From Actinomycetota bacterium (GTDB lineage Bacteria > Actinomycetota > Acidimicrobiia > Acidimicrobiales > Ilumatobacteraceae), in contig VFZC01000017.1 of NCBI GenBank assembly GCA_016871355.1, forward strand, positions 1-55,180: a DNA stretch of 55,180 nucleotides. Direction: 5' to 3'. The translations under genes and the position numbers were made by a program. The notes below the pieces were generated by a model. It was not told the DNA's origin and did not search any database. It saw only the letters and a list, made by a program, of their open reading frames with translations. Of the stretch, positions 1-7,545 are shown in pieces. The first letter of the stretch is position 1; the number at the start of each line of letters is the position of its first letter.

Positions 1-1
1 C

Positions 2-592
2 GTCGCCTCTGCGACGGGGCCGGCCCCACATCGAGCCATGCTCGATTCGCTCTCCGAAGTCACCACGACATTCGTTGCATCGGTTCCTTTCGACGACTCG
101 CTTCCGTTGGCGGCTGTTCCGTCGGCAGCAGTTCCGGTGTGTTCGCCGTATTCCATCGACGGTTCGCTCTCCACCGATGTCCCGCCGAATCCCGAATCGG
201 GTCTCGAGGTCTCGGCCACGGCGTTTCTTCACGACGGCAGCGAGCCACTCGCCGGACATCAGGTGTACGCGTCGTTCACCATGGCCGGCGGTGCACCGGC
301 CACCCCGCCCGAGGTGCTCGTCACCGACGACGAGGGACGGGCTTCCATCGTCCTCCCGGTCGGATCGGTGGGGGTCGTGTTCTCCACCGAAAGCCCGTCG
401 CCGGTGTGCGATGTTCAGGCCGAGCCCGATGTGGTGACGGTGGTTGTCGAGCGGCCGCTGTCACCTGCGGTGATGCCCGTGACCGGGCGAGGGGAGACGG
501 CGGCCATCGGGGGCTCGCTGGTCCTGGCGGTGGGCATCGGAGTTCTGGTCGGGCGAGGTCGGGGGCGAGGCGTCGCGCGATCCGGGCGGTAG
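2..592 (+). CDS. C-terminal part of a cell-surface protein with sortase-type MPVTG anchor (5' end outside window)
   Basis: The reading frame is open from the first bases of the window, so this is the 3' part of a longer gene; 196 residues are visible. The middle of the visible part (about residues 70-150) reads like an Ig-like/Big-type beta domain, with alternating hydrophobic strands and a DDEGRA turn. The tail has the three parts of a cell-wall sorting signal: an LPXTG-like MPVTG at bases 473-487, a hydrophobic stretch, and an Arg-rich end (GRGRGRG...RSGR). Known sortase substrates are cleaved between T and G and linked to the envelope. Here the pentapeptide has M instead of L, and no sortase gene is in view. 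The stop codon TAG is shared with the probable -10 box of the next gene. An alternative is a simple membrane-tail-anchored protein. Confidence 0.7.
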   Translation, partial: VASATGPAPHRAMLDSLSEVTTTFVASVPFDDSLPLAAVPSAAVPVCSPYSIDGSLSTDVPPNPESGLEVSATAFLHDGSEPLAGHQVYASFTMAGGAPATPPEVLVTDDEGRASIVLPVGSVGVVFSTESPSPVCDVQAEPDVVTVVVERPLSPAVMPVTGRGETAAIGGSLVLAVGIGVLVGRGRGRGVARSGR

Positions 593-595
593 CGT
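590..595 (+). promoter_or_regulatory. -10 box TAGCGT for the bL37 gene
   Basis: TAGCGT lies 9 nt before the ATG at 605, with no Shine-Dalgarno sequence between them. This is the arrangement of a leaderless actinobacterial transcript. The first three bases are also the stop codon of the upstream surface-protein gene. Confidence 0.5.
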
Positions 596-604
596 GCAGT
601 CCCT

Positions 605-691
605 ATGTCGAAGAAGACCAAGAAGCGCAAGGCACGGCTCCGTCGGTCGAAGGCCAATCACGGCAAGCGTCCCAACATGGGCCGCGGCTGA
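605..691 (+). CDS. Ribosomal mini-protein bL37-like (28 aa)
   Basis: A 28-codon ORF encodes a very basic peptide. It starts MSKKTKKRK and contains SKANHGKRPN near its C-terminus, then ends in MGRG. Actinobacterial bL37, the roughly 24-residue protein found in mycobacterial 50S structures, has the same layout of a Lys/Arg-rich head and a KANHGKRPN-like tail. I recognise it from that motif and not from a search. The expected role is a stabilising peptide bound to 23S rRNA. It has no Shine-Dalgarno sequence and probably starts leaderless from the -10 box at 590-595. Its stop overlaps the region where the next gene must begin. Genes this short are usually missed by annotation pipelines. Confidence 0.75.
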   Translation: MSKKTKKRKARLRRSKANHGKRPNMGRG

Positions 692-1314
692 TTCTGCTCA
701 CCGAACTTCGACTCGCTGCCTCCCCCGAGCCCTGGCATCGCCTCGGCTTGACCTTTTCTTCTTCTGCGGTTCCGTCGTTCTCCATCGACGGTGTGCGCAT
801 CGTCTTCGACGAACTGTCTGAAACTAAGCCGGGTGGTCTCGTCGGCTGGTCGTTCGTCGAGTCGTCATCCGTTCTCATCGATGGCGTGGCCACGGGTGTG
901 GCCGATCCGAGCGATTCTCCCGTTCATCCGTCGGGTGTGGTGTCCATCGATCAGGTGGTGGTGATGACGCCATCGCTCGATCGAACTTGTGGAGCCATCA
1001 CCGCGGCCACCGGATTGCCGCTGAAGCGAATCCGTGAAGCCGGTGGTGGAGTTCGCCAGGGCTTTCACCGCGCCGGACGCGTGATTCTGGAAGTGGTCGA
1101 ACGTCCCGACGTGCCGGCCGATCGCCCGGCTCATTTATGGGGCGTGGTTCTGATCGTGAACGACCTCGATGCCACGGTGGCGTCGTGGGGACCCGATGTC
1201 GTGGGGGCTCCGCGAGACGCCGTTCAGCCGGGTCGACGCATCGCGACCGTGAAGAGTGACGTCGGACTCGGCACTGCGGTGGCGATCATGTCGCCCCACA
1301 CATCGTCGAACTGA
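688..1314 (+). CDS. VOC-superfamily (glyoxalase/bleomycin-resistance fold) protein
   Basis: This frame encodes about 208 residues. The N-terminal half (about residues 10-80) resembles a degenerate first VOC module. The second half shows the usual beta-alpha-beta pattern: IDQVVVMTP, then GFHRAGRVILEVVER, LWGVVLIVNDLD and RRIATVKSDVGLG. VOC proteins include glyoxalases, dioxygenases and resistance proteins, and the substrate cannot be told here. The start is uncertain: no in-frame ATG, GTG or TTG lies near the expected N-terminus. I place it at the CTG that overlaps the stop of the bL37 gene (CTGATT), which would allow translational coupling; the ATT or CTG just downstream are alternatives. Confidence 0.72.
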   Translation: MILLTELRLAASPEPWHRLGLTFSSSAVPSFSIDGVRIVFDELSETKPGGLVGWSFVESSSVLIDGVATGVADPSDSPVHPSGVVSIDQVVVMTPSLDRTCGAITAATGLPLKRIREAGGGVRQGFHRAGRVILEVVERPDVPADRPAHLWGVVLIVNDLDATVASWGPDVVGAPRDAVQPGRRIATVKSDVGLGTAVAIMSPHTSSN

Positions 1315-1315
1315 G

Positions 1316-2263
1316 TCACCAACCCTCTTCTTCGTTGCGTTGCGCGATGTAGGCCTGGCCTTCGTCGCACGAATCGAGCAATGTGCACCAACGACAGTTG
1401 TTGCCGGGACGGCGTACGGGTTCGGCGTTACCCAACTTCAGTTCGATGGCTCGCACCAATCCGACGGCCAAGCGGCGGCAGGCGGCCCGCAAGGTGCCTT
1501 CGGTGATGTCTTCGGCGTGGATCTCGGCCGAGTCGATGTAGTAGCTGGCCACTTTGCGCGGAGCGTGGCCGATGGCCAGCAGGTCGATGAGGGCGTACAA
1601 ACGCAGATCGTCGCGATGCGCGCCGAAGGCGTTCCCCGTCTTCAGGTCGATGATCACCTTGTCGGGCGGACGACCGAGGGCCAGATCGACCTTGCCTTGG
1701 ACTCGAACCCGGTTGTTGGCGAGATTGAGGGTCATGGCCGACTCGGTTTGGGGGTGCCATTGCTTCTTGATGGGCGGGAATCCCTCGAAGAAGCGGGTGA
1801 GCAGCGAACTGCATTCGGCGACGAGTTCGGCGCGACCGAATTCGTCGAGAGTGACGAGGAACTCGGAGATGTTCTTCGACGAATCGTTGGAGAGTCGGGC
1901 GATGGTCTCTTCGATGAGATCGCTCGGGAAGATGTCGCCTCGCGTGTGCGCGGAGACTTCGACCGCCTTGTGAACGATCGTGCCGCGCGAGTTGGCGATG
2001 TTCCATTCGAACTCACCTTGGCCGCCCACGTAGAAGGCCTCGCACGAGTGAACGTTGGAGAGTGCGTTCTTGTTGAGGAAGAAGCGGTTCTCGTACGACT
2101 TTCCGTCGGGGAGAAGTTCGAGCACCGGTTGCAGTGCTTCGTCGAGTTCGGCCCGAAGTTCGTTGGCCAGCGAATCGGGAAGGTCGGCCCGGCCAGCGCT
2201 GCGTCCGATCACGTCGATGACCCGCTGTTGCGCGGGGGTGTAGGCCGGACCCTGCTCGGTCAT
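1316..2263 (-). CDS. RecB/Cas4-like PD-(D/E)XK nuclease family protein
   Basis: This 315-aa protein belongs to the RecB/AddB/Cas4-like nuclease superfamily. The core runs from a His in RGTIVHKAVE, through GKVDLALG (Asp) to VIIDLKTG (D-x-K), which matches the H-D-DxK catalytic layout. A Cys in NVHSCEAFY before the core and three Cys near the C-terminus (CRWCTLLDSC) form the C...CxxCx5C arrangement that holds a 4Fe-4S cluster in AddB and Cas4. No CRISPR or helicase gene is nearby, so a stand-alone repair nuclease is likely. The start at 2263 (MTEQGPAYTP) is chosen over an upstream in-frame codon because TACGGT (complement of 2271-2276) sits 7 nt before it. The gene is divergent from the one at 2360. 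Confidence 0.8.
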   Translation of the reverse strand: MTEQGPAYTPAQQRVIDVIGRSAGRADLPDSLANELRAELDEALQPVLELLPDGKSYENRFFLNKNALSNVHSCEAFYVGGQGEFEWNIANSRGTIVHKAVEVSAHTRGDIFPSDLIEETIARLSNDSSKNISEFLVTLDEFGRAELVAECSSLLTRFFEGFPPIKKQWHPQTESAMTLNLANNRVRVQGKVDLALGRPPDKVIIDLKTGNAFGAHRDDLRLYALIDLLAIGHAPRKVASYYIDSAEIHAEDITEGTLRAACRRLAVGLVRAIELKLGNAEPVRRPGNNCRWCTLLDSCDEGQAYIAQRNEEEGW

Positions 2264-2359
2264 GGGCACGACCGTAGTGGTGAGGTGTGCGGTGACCGAG
2301 ACAACGCCGTCACCAGGCACGATCGCCGTGCCACACCCCCTTGGCAGTCTCGACTCTCC

Positions 2360-2734
2360 ATGAAAGCCATGATCACGACTCCGGCCACGATTCCGGCCGC
2401 GACCCCGGCCACCACACTCGACTTCGCTCAGGTGGCTCGTGTTCTCGCTCAGGCGACCGCGGTTCGCGGGTTGGTGATTCCTGGCTTTCGTTGTCCGCCG
2501 CGTCTGGTGGGTGTCGATCGTTCGTTGCGTCGAATCGGCGACTCGGTCACCGTTGCCGTTCGGCTTTCGGGTCGTCCTCTCGTCGCGGTGGTCGCCGACA
2601 TGATCGACGGTGTCGTGGTGGCCAATCGCCTCACACCGCCACAGGCCGATCGGCTACGTCGCGAGTTGTGGGACGTGGTGCACTCACTCGTCGTTCCCGT
2701 CGCTCCACGGTCGTCGGCTCGTCGCGTGGCCTGA
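2360..2734 (+). CDS. Small hypothetical protein (124 aa)
   Basis: I do not recognise this protein. It starts with a Thr/Ala/Pro-rich segment of about 20 residues. A compact alpha/beta region follows that includes FRCPPRL, SVTVAVRLSGRPLVAVVADMIDG and a C-terminal helix ending in RRVA. It has no signal peptide, no membrane segment and only one Cys. CAGTCT lies 9 nt before the ATG, which fits the leaderless pattern seen elsewhere in the window. The next feature is tRNA-Leu 20 bp downstream. The codon usage matches neighbouring genes, so it is probably real. Confidence 0.6.
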   Translation: MKAMITTPATIPAATPATTLDFAQVARVLAQATAVRGLVIPGFRCPPRLVGVDRSLRRIGDSVTVAVRLSGRPLVAVVADMIDGVVVANRLTPPQADRLRRELWDVVHSLVVPVAPRSSARRVA

Positions 2735-2739
2735 GTCCG

Positions 2740-2745
2740 TAGCCT
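2740..2745 (+). promoter_or_regulatory. -10 box TAGCCT upstream of tRNA-Leu
   Basis: TAGCCT ends 9 nt before the 5' base of the tRNA, the right spacing for the -10 element of its own promoter. Confidence 0.4.
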
Positions 2746-2754
2746 GCTCTCGTC

Positions 2755-2840
2755 GCCCGGGTGGCGGAATTGGCAGACGCGGGGGGCTTAAACCCCCCTG
2801 GCTCTCACGAGTCGTGTGGGTTCGAGCCCCACCCCGGGCA
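2755..2840 (+). tRNA. tRNA-Leu (anticodon TAA)
   Basis: An 86-nt type II tRNA. The acceptor arm GCCCGGG (2755-2761) pairs with CCCGGGC (2833-2839), with discriminator A at 2840. The D arm reads TGGCGGAATTGGCAGACGC. The anticodon stem GGGGG/CCCCC encloses the loop CTTAAAC with anticodon TAA. A long variable arm follows, then a TTCGAGC T-loop. CCA is not encoded (CGC follows). It reads UUA codons, which are rare at this GC content, and possibly UUG. Confidence 0.95.
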
Positions 2841-2927
2841 CGCGATGTGGTCGACATCGTTGTCGTCGTTGTCGTTCGAGTGCATCGGACGCAACGGAGA
2901 CTTCGAATCGTTTCACTTTCCGACCCG

Positions 2928-3626
2928 ATGAACGGTCGGCACCATGTGGACATGGAACGACGACGCCAGTCCCGACTCGACGACGAACAACTTGCCGGAG
3001 TCCTCTCGTCACTGCACGCTCGTGCTGAAGCGAACGACGAGGACGTGATTCCACGAGTGTTGACTCTTGCGGTGGAGCGAGGTGCCCGGACCGATGAGGA
3101 CATGTCCGACCTCTTGGCCGAAGCCTTCATCCCGATCAATCCTGTCGTGGGCCGCCTTCTCCACGTCCTCGCGCTCACACGCCCACCCGGTCGGGTCGTC
3201 GAGTTCGGCACCTCGCACGGGTTGTCGACGATCTACCTTGCGGCGGCCATGGCACCCGACGATCCGGCGGTGGTCACCACCGAGGCCGAGATGTCGAAGG
3301 TTGCCGCGGCGAAGACGAACTTCATGGCGGCGGGGGTGGTGGACCAGATCGACCTGAGGGCGGGTGATGCTTTTCAGACCCTCGCCGATTTCGACGAGCC
3401 GATCAGCTTGTTGTTCCTCGACGGCTGGAAGGGGTTGTATCTCCCACTCCTTCGCCAGTTGGAGGATCGTCTCGTCAATGGAGCGATCGTTGTCGCCGAC
3501 GACACCACACTGCTGCCGGAACTCTGCGCGGACTACCTCGCCTATGTTCGCGGCAACCCGCACCTGTACGTGTCCTGTGCACTCCCGATCGATGACGGGC
3601 TGGAAGTGAGCGTTGTCGTCCGATGA
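2928..3626 (+). CDS. SAM-dependent O-methyltransferase (Methyltransf_24 / catechol-OMT type)
   Basis: This 232-aa protein has a Rossmann-type methyltransferase core. Motif I is VVEFGTSHGLSTIYLA (about residues 96-111). An acidic strand end TTEAEMSKV and the metal/substrate-type segment LLFLDGWKGLYLPLL follow, with IVVADDTTLLP further on. The layout matches class I O-methyltransferases of the catechol/caffeoyl-CoA type; the substrate is unknown. CACTTT lies 8 nt before the ATG at 2928, so that start is used; an ATG at 2952 is the alternative. It overlaps the following membrane-protein gene by 4 bp (ATGA), so the two are probably translationally coupled. Confidence 0.8.
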   Translation: MNGRHHVDMERRRQSRLDDEQLAGVLSSLHARAEANDEDVIPRVLTLAVERGARTDEDMSDLLAEAFIPINPVVGRLLHVLALTRPPGRVVEFGTSHGLSTIYLAAAMAPDDPAVVTTEAEMSKVAAAKTNFMAAGVVDQIDLRAGDAFQTLADFDEPISLLFLDGWKGLYLPLLRQLEDRLVNGAIVVADDTTLLPELCADYLAYVRGNPHLYVSCALPIDDGLEVSVVVR

Positions 3627-4021
3627 ACGAACGAATCGAAAGAATCGTGGCCGACGTGGCTCTCATCGCGTCTTTCGTGCTGTCGTTTCTGACTCACGAA
3701 AATGGGGCGTTGGTTCATTCGCTGGTCTCGCTGGTCTTTACTGGCGTTCTCCTCCACCACGTCAAACACAACTGGACCGCGTATCGACGACCTCGTCTTC
3801 GATCCAAGTGGGCGGCGAACCAAACCATCGCACTTCTGATGCTGGCAACGACCGTGACCGGCCTGACCTTCTGGATCGCCGGCGAAGATTTCGCGCTGGC
3901 GCACGGCCCCTTGTCGGTGGCTGCGGCGATCGCCGTCATTCCCCATGTCTGGGTGCATCGACGGTGGGTCGGGAGATTGCTCAGGAGACCCGCGATCTCG
4001 AGTTCCGAATCCGCGCAGTGA
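3623..4021 (+). CDS. DUF4405-like small heme-type membrane protein
   Basis: A 132-aa protein with three to four hydrophobic segments. His residues fall in paired helices: HENGALVHSLVSLVFTGVLLHH in the first half and FALAHGPLSVAA...IPHVWVHRRW near the end. This pattern resembles DUF4405/cytochrome b561-like proteins, in which histidines on facing helices ligate heme. Heme binding is inferred from the pattern only. It overlaps the O-methyltransferase stop by 4 bp and runs tail-to-head into the LysR gene 22 bp later. Confidence 0.65.
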   Translation: MNERIERIVADVALIASFVLSFLTHENGALVHSLVSLVFTGVLLHHVKHNWTAYRRPRLRSKWAANQTIALLMLATTVTGLTFWIAGEDFALAHGPLSVAAAIAVIPHVWVHRRWVGRLLRRPAISSSESAQ

Positions 4022-4043
4022 TCGGCGTGGGAGAATCGGATCG

Positions 4044-4976
4044 GTGATCTCGTTGGACATCGATCTGAACTTGTTGCGCGTGCTGAATGCGTTGCTCGAC
4101 AACGGCTCGGTTGCCGGTGCCGCGAAGGCACTTCACCTCTCGCCGCCGGCAGTGTCGCGATCACTCGCTCGTCTGCGTTCGGTGATCGGCGACCCACTGT
4201 TCGTTCGGGCCGGACGGTCCCTCGTCCCGACGGAAGTTGCGCTCGGCTTGCGTGAACCGGCCCGTCAGGCCCTCGCTGCTGCGGTCGCGGTCCTCACGCC
4301 AACTCCCTCGTCCGATCCAGCCAAAATCCACCGTCGTTTCGTGGTGTGTGCCGACGATGGCGTTGTGGCGGCACTGGCACTTCCGTTGATCACTCGGGTC
4401 CGCAAGACGGCCCCGGGAGTCGAGATCGATTTCGTGAGGGAGGATTCCGACACGATCAGTCGGTTTCGGGCGGGCACGATCGATCTGCGTATCGACGCCC
4501 ACGTCGATCAACACCACGACGTCGAATCTGAAGTCATCCTCACCGATCGCTTCGTCGCAGCCGTTCGTCGCGACCATCCGCTCCTGAAAGGCCGGATGAC
4601 GGCGAAGCGGTACGCCGAAGCCCACCACATCACGGTCTCTCCCAAGGGAAAACGCAACGGTCCGATCGACCAGGCTCTCGCCGAAGTGGGACTAGCCAGA
4701 GAACACGTCACGTCGGTCACGAGCTTCGTCGTGGCCGCTCATCTCGTCGCTGCCACCGACCTGGTGGGGTCGCTTCCACTCTCGATCGTGGCCCTGATGT
4801 CTCGCACCCTCCCGATCACGGCAGTGAACGTTCCGGTGCCCATCCCGGCTTTCGACATCAACCTCATGTGGCACCAACGCGACCAGCACGACCCCGCCCA
4901 TCAGTGGCTACGTCAACAGATCGTCGAATCGTTCAACGAGCTCCGGGCTGCTGTGGACGTTCATCCTCCCGAATGA
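4044..4976 (+). CDS. LysR-family transcriptional regulator
   Basis: A 310-aa protein. The N-terminal winged helix-turn-helix is clear at about residues 4-64: DLNLLRVLNALLDNGSVAGAAKALHLSPPAVSRSLARLR...DPLFVRAG, the classic LysR signature. It is followed by a periplasmic-binding-protein-like effector domain (FVVCADDGVVAALALPLI onward). The GTG start is preceded by GAGAAT 7 nt upstream. The gene is convergent with the ferric ABC operon (17 bp apart), so it is not placed to share a promoter with it. Its targets are unknown; the divergent promoter typical of LysR genes is absent because the upstream gene runs in the same direction. Confidence 0.88.
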   Translation: MISLDIDLNLLRVLNALLDNGSVAGAAKALHLSPPAVSRSLARLRSVIGDPLFVRAGRSLVPTEVALGLREPARQALAAAVAVLTPTPSSDPAKIHRRFVVCADDGVVAALALPLITRVRKTAPGVEIDFVREDSDTISRFRAGTIDLRIDAHVDQHHDVESEVILTDRFVAAVRRDHPLLKGRMTAKRYAEAHHITVSPKGKRNGPIDQALAEVGLAREHVTSVTSFVVAAHLVAATDLVGSLPLSIVALMSRTLPITAVNVPVPIPAFDINLMWHQRDQHDPAHQWLRQQIVESFNELRAAVDVHPPE

Positions 4977-4993
4977 CCACCGTCCACTGAACG

Positions 4994-5956
4994 TCAGGTC
5001 TCGGCGCGAACGCGGTGCAATTGGTCGGTCGCGAAAGTCAGAGAGCACGCATCTCCCGTACTCAAACCGTCCGCATTCGGTCCGTCAGCCACCACGATCG
5101 ATCCGTCCACGCGACGCACTGTGTAACGACGGGTCGCACCGGTGAATTCACACGAGACGACCCGGTCGTCACCGCCGGCGGTCACCGTCACCTGGTGCGG
5201 CCGCACGACGGTGAGCAGTTCGTCGGCGGTTGGCAAGAACGACGCAACACCCACGAACCCGGCCACGAAACGGTTGGTCGGTCGGTCGTACACGGCCTCC
5301 GGAACGTCGACTTGTTGCAAACGGCCGTCCCGCATCACCGCGACACGGTCGCCGAGACTCAGAGCCTCGTGTCGATCGTGGGTCACGAGAATCGACGGAG
5401 TGTGGGTGCTCCGCAACACCTCGGCCACTTGCTGACCAAGATCGTCGCGCAACACCTCGTCGAGGCTCGCAAACGGTTCGTCGAGCAACATCAACCGCGG
5501 CTCGGGTGCCAGGGCACGGGCGAGTGCGACACGCTGCTGCTCACCGCCCGACAACTGGTGCGGAAAGCGACGAGCGACTCCGCTCAGTTTCACGAGTTCG
5601 AGCATCGCCTCGACACGTGACGTGCGATCGGAGCGGGAGAGATGCTTGAGGCCGAAGGCGATGTTCTGGTCGACACGTAAGTGACCGAAGAGTGAGCCTT
5701 CCTGGAAGACGAAGCCAATGTGGCGCCGTTCGGGAGGGGTCGAGGTGATGTCGTGATCGTCGACGAACACTCGGCCGGAGTCGTTCGGTTCGAGGCCGGC
5801 GATCATTCGCAGCAGTGTCGACTTGCCGCAACCACTCGGCCCGACCAGCGTGAGCAACTCGCCCTGCGAGAGAGTGAAACTCACGTCATCGACGATGCGT
5901 CGGGATCCAATCGATCGTGACAGGCCGTCGATGCGAAGGGTGACGGGCGATTTCAC
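4994..5956 (-). CDS. fbpC: Ferric-iron ABC transporter ATP-binding protein
   Basis: A 320-aa ABC ATPase. Walker A is GPSGCGKST (about residues 39-47), the signature is [15 protein letters not shown], Walker B is [12 protein letters not shown], and the switch is [12 protein letters not shown]-terminal TOBE-like extension (about residues 235-320) is typical of FbpC/PotA-type importers. It would power uptake through the adjacent fused permease. The GTG start overlaps the permease stop by 4 bp, so the genes are coupled. This is the last gene of the three-gene operon and ends 17 bp from the convergent LysR gene. The substrate assignment rests mainly on the neighbouring binding protein. Confidence 0.85.
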   Translation of the reverse strand: MKSPVTLRIDGLSRSIGSRRIVDDVSFTLSQGELLTLVGPSGCGKSTLLRMIAGLEPNDSGRVFVDDHDITSTPPERRHIGFVFQEGSLFGHLRVDQNIAFGLKHLSRSDRTSRVEAMLELVKLSGVARRFPHQLSGGEQQRVALARALAPEPRLMLLDEPFASLDEVLRDDLGQQVAEVLRSTHTPSILVTHDRHEALSLGDRVAVMRDGRLQQVDVPEAVYDRPTNRFVAGFVGVASFLPTADELLTVVRPHQVTVTAGGDDRVVSCEFTGATRRYTVRRVDGSIVVADGPNADGLSTGDACSLTFATDQLHRVRAET

Positions 5957-7545
5957 GACGTGACCTCGGCGCCGCGGTCGAGCGCGGCCAGGAGCGCGCC
6001 GACTGCGAGCATTCCCACCGCCACCATGACGAGTGAGGGTACGGCGGCTTGCTCCCAGAGGCTTTCGGATGTTGCCTGCCACACCCACACCGAGAGCGAA
6101 TCGAAACCGAAGGGACGCAACAACAGAGTGATCGGCAGTTCCTTCATGAGATCGACGGTCAGAAGTGCCGTGGCTGCGATGATCGACGTACGTGCGGCCG
6201 GCAACTCGACCGACCAGGCGACTCGGCTCGCACGAGCACCGAGCATGCGTGCGCTCGCCACCGCTGACGGCGCGACTCGATCGAGACCGGCGTCGATTCC
6301 TTGGAACGCCACGGCCATGAAGCGGGTCGACAGAGCGAACACCAAGCCAGCGAACGAGCCGATGAGCACCACTCCGTTCGGAACGAAACCGGTGCGGTCG
6401 AAAGCGGCCAGGGTGATGAGCGCACCGACGGCGACCACCGGGCCGGGCATCGCGTAGCCGAGTGAAGCCAGGCGTGACAGCAGGCGACCGAGCGAACCTC
6501 GTCGCCGAGCGAGGAGTGCGATCGTGATGCCACCAACCATGCATGTGAGGCAGGTGGCGACGACCAGAACGAGACTGCTCGACGTGTGATGCCACACGCC
6601 TCCGGCCACGGTCCGGTCGGTACCGGAGCGACGCGCATCGAGAGCCCAGTTGGTGAGACGAACGATGGGTAGGGCGACGGCCACGATGATGACCGCGATG
6701 CACGCGGCAAGGATTCCGAATCGACTTCCGGGTGACAGCGTGATCGGTGATGTCGGATTCTCGGTCGGTCGAGTGGAGAAGCGAGCGCCCCGGCGCAGAC
6801 CTCGCTCGAGTGCGATGAGCGTGGCTGCTGACACGACGAGCAGACAGGCCAATTCGGCGGCGGCACCGCGATCACCCGTGCCGAACCAGACCCGCATCAC
6901 TCCGTCGGCGACCGTGCTCACGTTGAAGAGCCGCACGGTGCCGATGTCGGTGAGCACTTCCATCAAGACGAGTGCGCTGCCGGCGGCGAGGGCGGGTCGG
7001 GCCATCGGAAGTGCCACTCGAAAGAACGCACGAGTGGGGCCGACGCCGAGTGTTCGGGCCGCGTCACGGGCATCGGCCCCCTGCGCCTTGAACGATGCGC
7101 GCGCGAACAAGAACACATAGGGATACAGCGTGATGACGAGGGCGGCCGCACACAGCCAGATGCTTCGGACTCCGCGTGCACCGAGTGGGCCCGACAACGT
7201 GTCGAGCCACACGAACCCGGCCACATAGCCAGGCACTGCAAGGGGAGTCACGAGAAGCCACGTGATCACTCGACGGGCGGGGAACTCGTACGCCGTGACG
7301 AGCCAGGCCAGTCCGGTTCCGAGAACGAGTGAACCTCCCACCACCGCGAGTGCGAGCGTGATGGTGTCGCGAATCATCCCGGGGAGGCGAGTGGCCCACA
7401 GTTCCGACCACATCGACTCGGTGGGGTCGAGGATGGAGGACACGACGACGATGACGGGTGATGCAACCAGAGCCGTGAGGGCGACGATCGAGACCCATCC
7501 GGGCAGCGACCGTCGCGTCGCGAAGGACGGAAGTGTCGCGGTCAC
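5953..7545 (-). CDS. fbpB: Ferric-iron ABC transporter permease, fused double-domain
   Basis: A 530-aa integral membrane protein with roughly a dozen hydrophobic segments in two similar halves. Each half ends in an EAA-type cytoplasmic loop: DAARTLGVGPTRAFFRVALPMARPA in the first and ASARMLGARASRVAWSVELPAAR in the second. This fused two-permease organisation is characteristic of FbpB/SfuB/HitB iron(III) importers. It has a GTG start overlapping the binding-protein stop by 4 bp and a 3' overlap of 4 bp with the ATPase gene. It would form the whole translocation channel. Confidence 0.87.
   Translation of the reverse strand: MTATLPSFATRRSLPGWVSIVALTALVASPVIVVVSSILDPTESMWSELWATRLPGMIRDTITLALAVVGGSLVLGTGLAWLVTAYEFPARRVITWLLVTPLAVPGYVAGFVWLDTLSGPLGARGVRSIWLCAAALVITLYPYVFLFARASFKAQGADARDAARTLGVGPTRAFFRVALPMARPALAAGSALVLMEVLTDIGTVRLFNVSTVADGVMRVWFGTGDRGAAAELACLLVVSAATLIALERGLRRGARFSTRPTENPTSPITLSPGSRFGILAACIAVIIVAVALPIVRLTNWALDARRSGTDRTVAGGVWHHTSSSLVLVVATCLTCMVGGITIALLARRRGSLGRLLSRLASLGYAMPGPVVAVGALITLAAFDRTGFVPNGVVLIGSFAGLVFALSTRFMAVAFQGIDAGLDRVAPSAVASARMLGARASRVAWSVELPAARTSIIAATALLTVDLMKELPITLLLRPFGFDSLSVWVWQATSESLWEQAAVPSLVMVAVGMLAVGALLAALDRGAEVTS

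Noticed and set aside
1256-2359. Long plus-strand open frame opposite the PD-(D/E)XK nuclease gene
   Set aside because: It is the antisense shadow of a gene with clear nuclease motifs; only its last part from 2360 has independent support.
4044-4976. LysR protein as regulator of the adjacent iron ABC operon
   Set aside because: The genes are convergent and share no promoter region; the palindrome far upstream of the operon is a better candidate control site.
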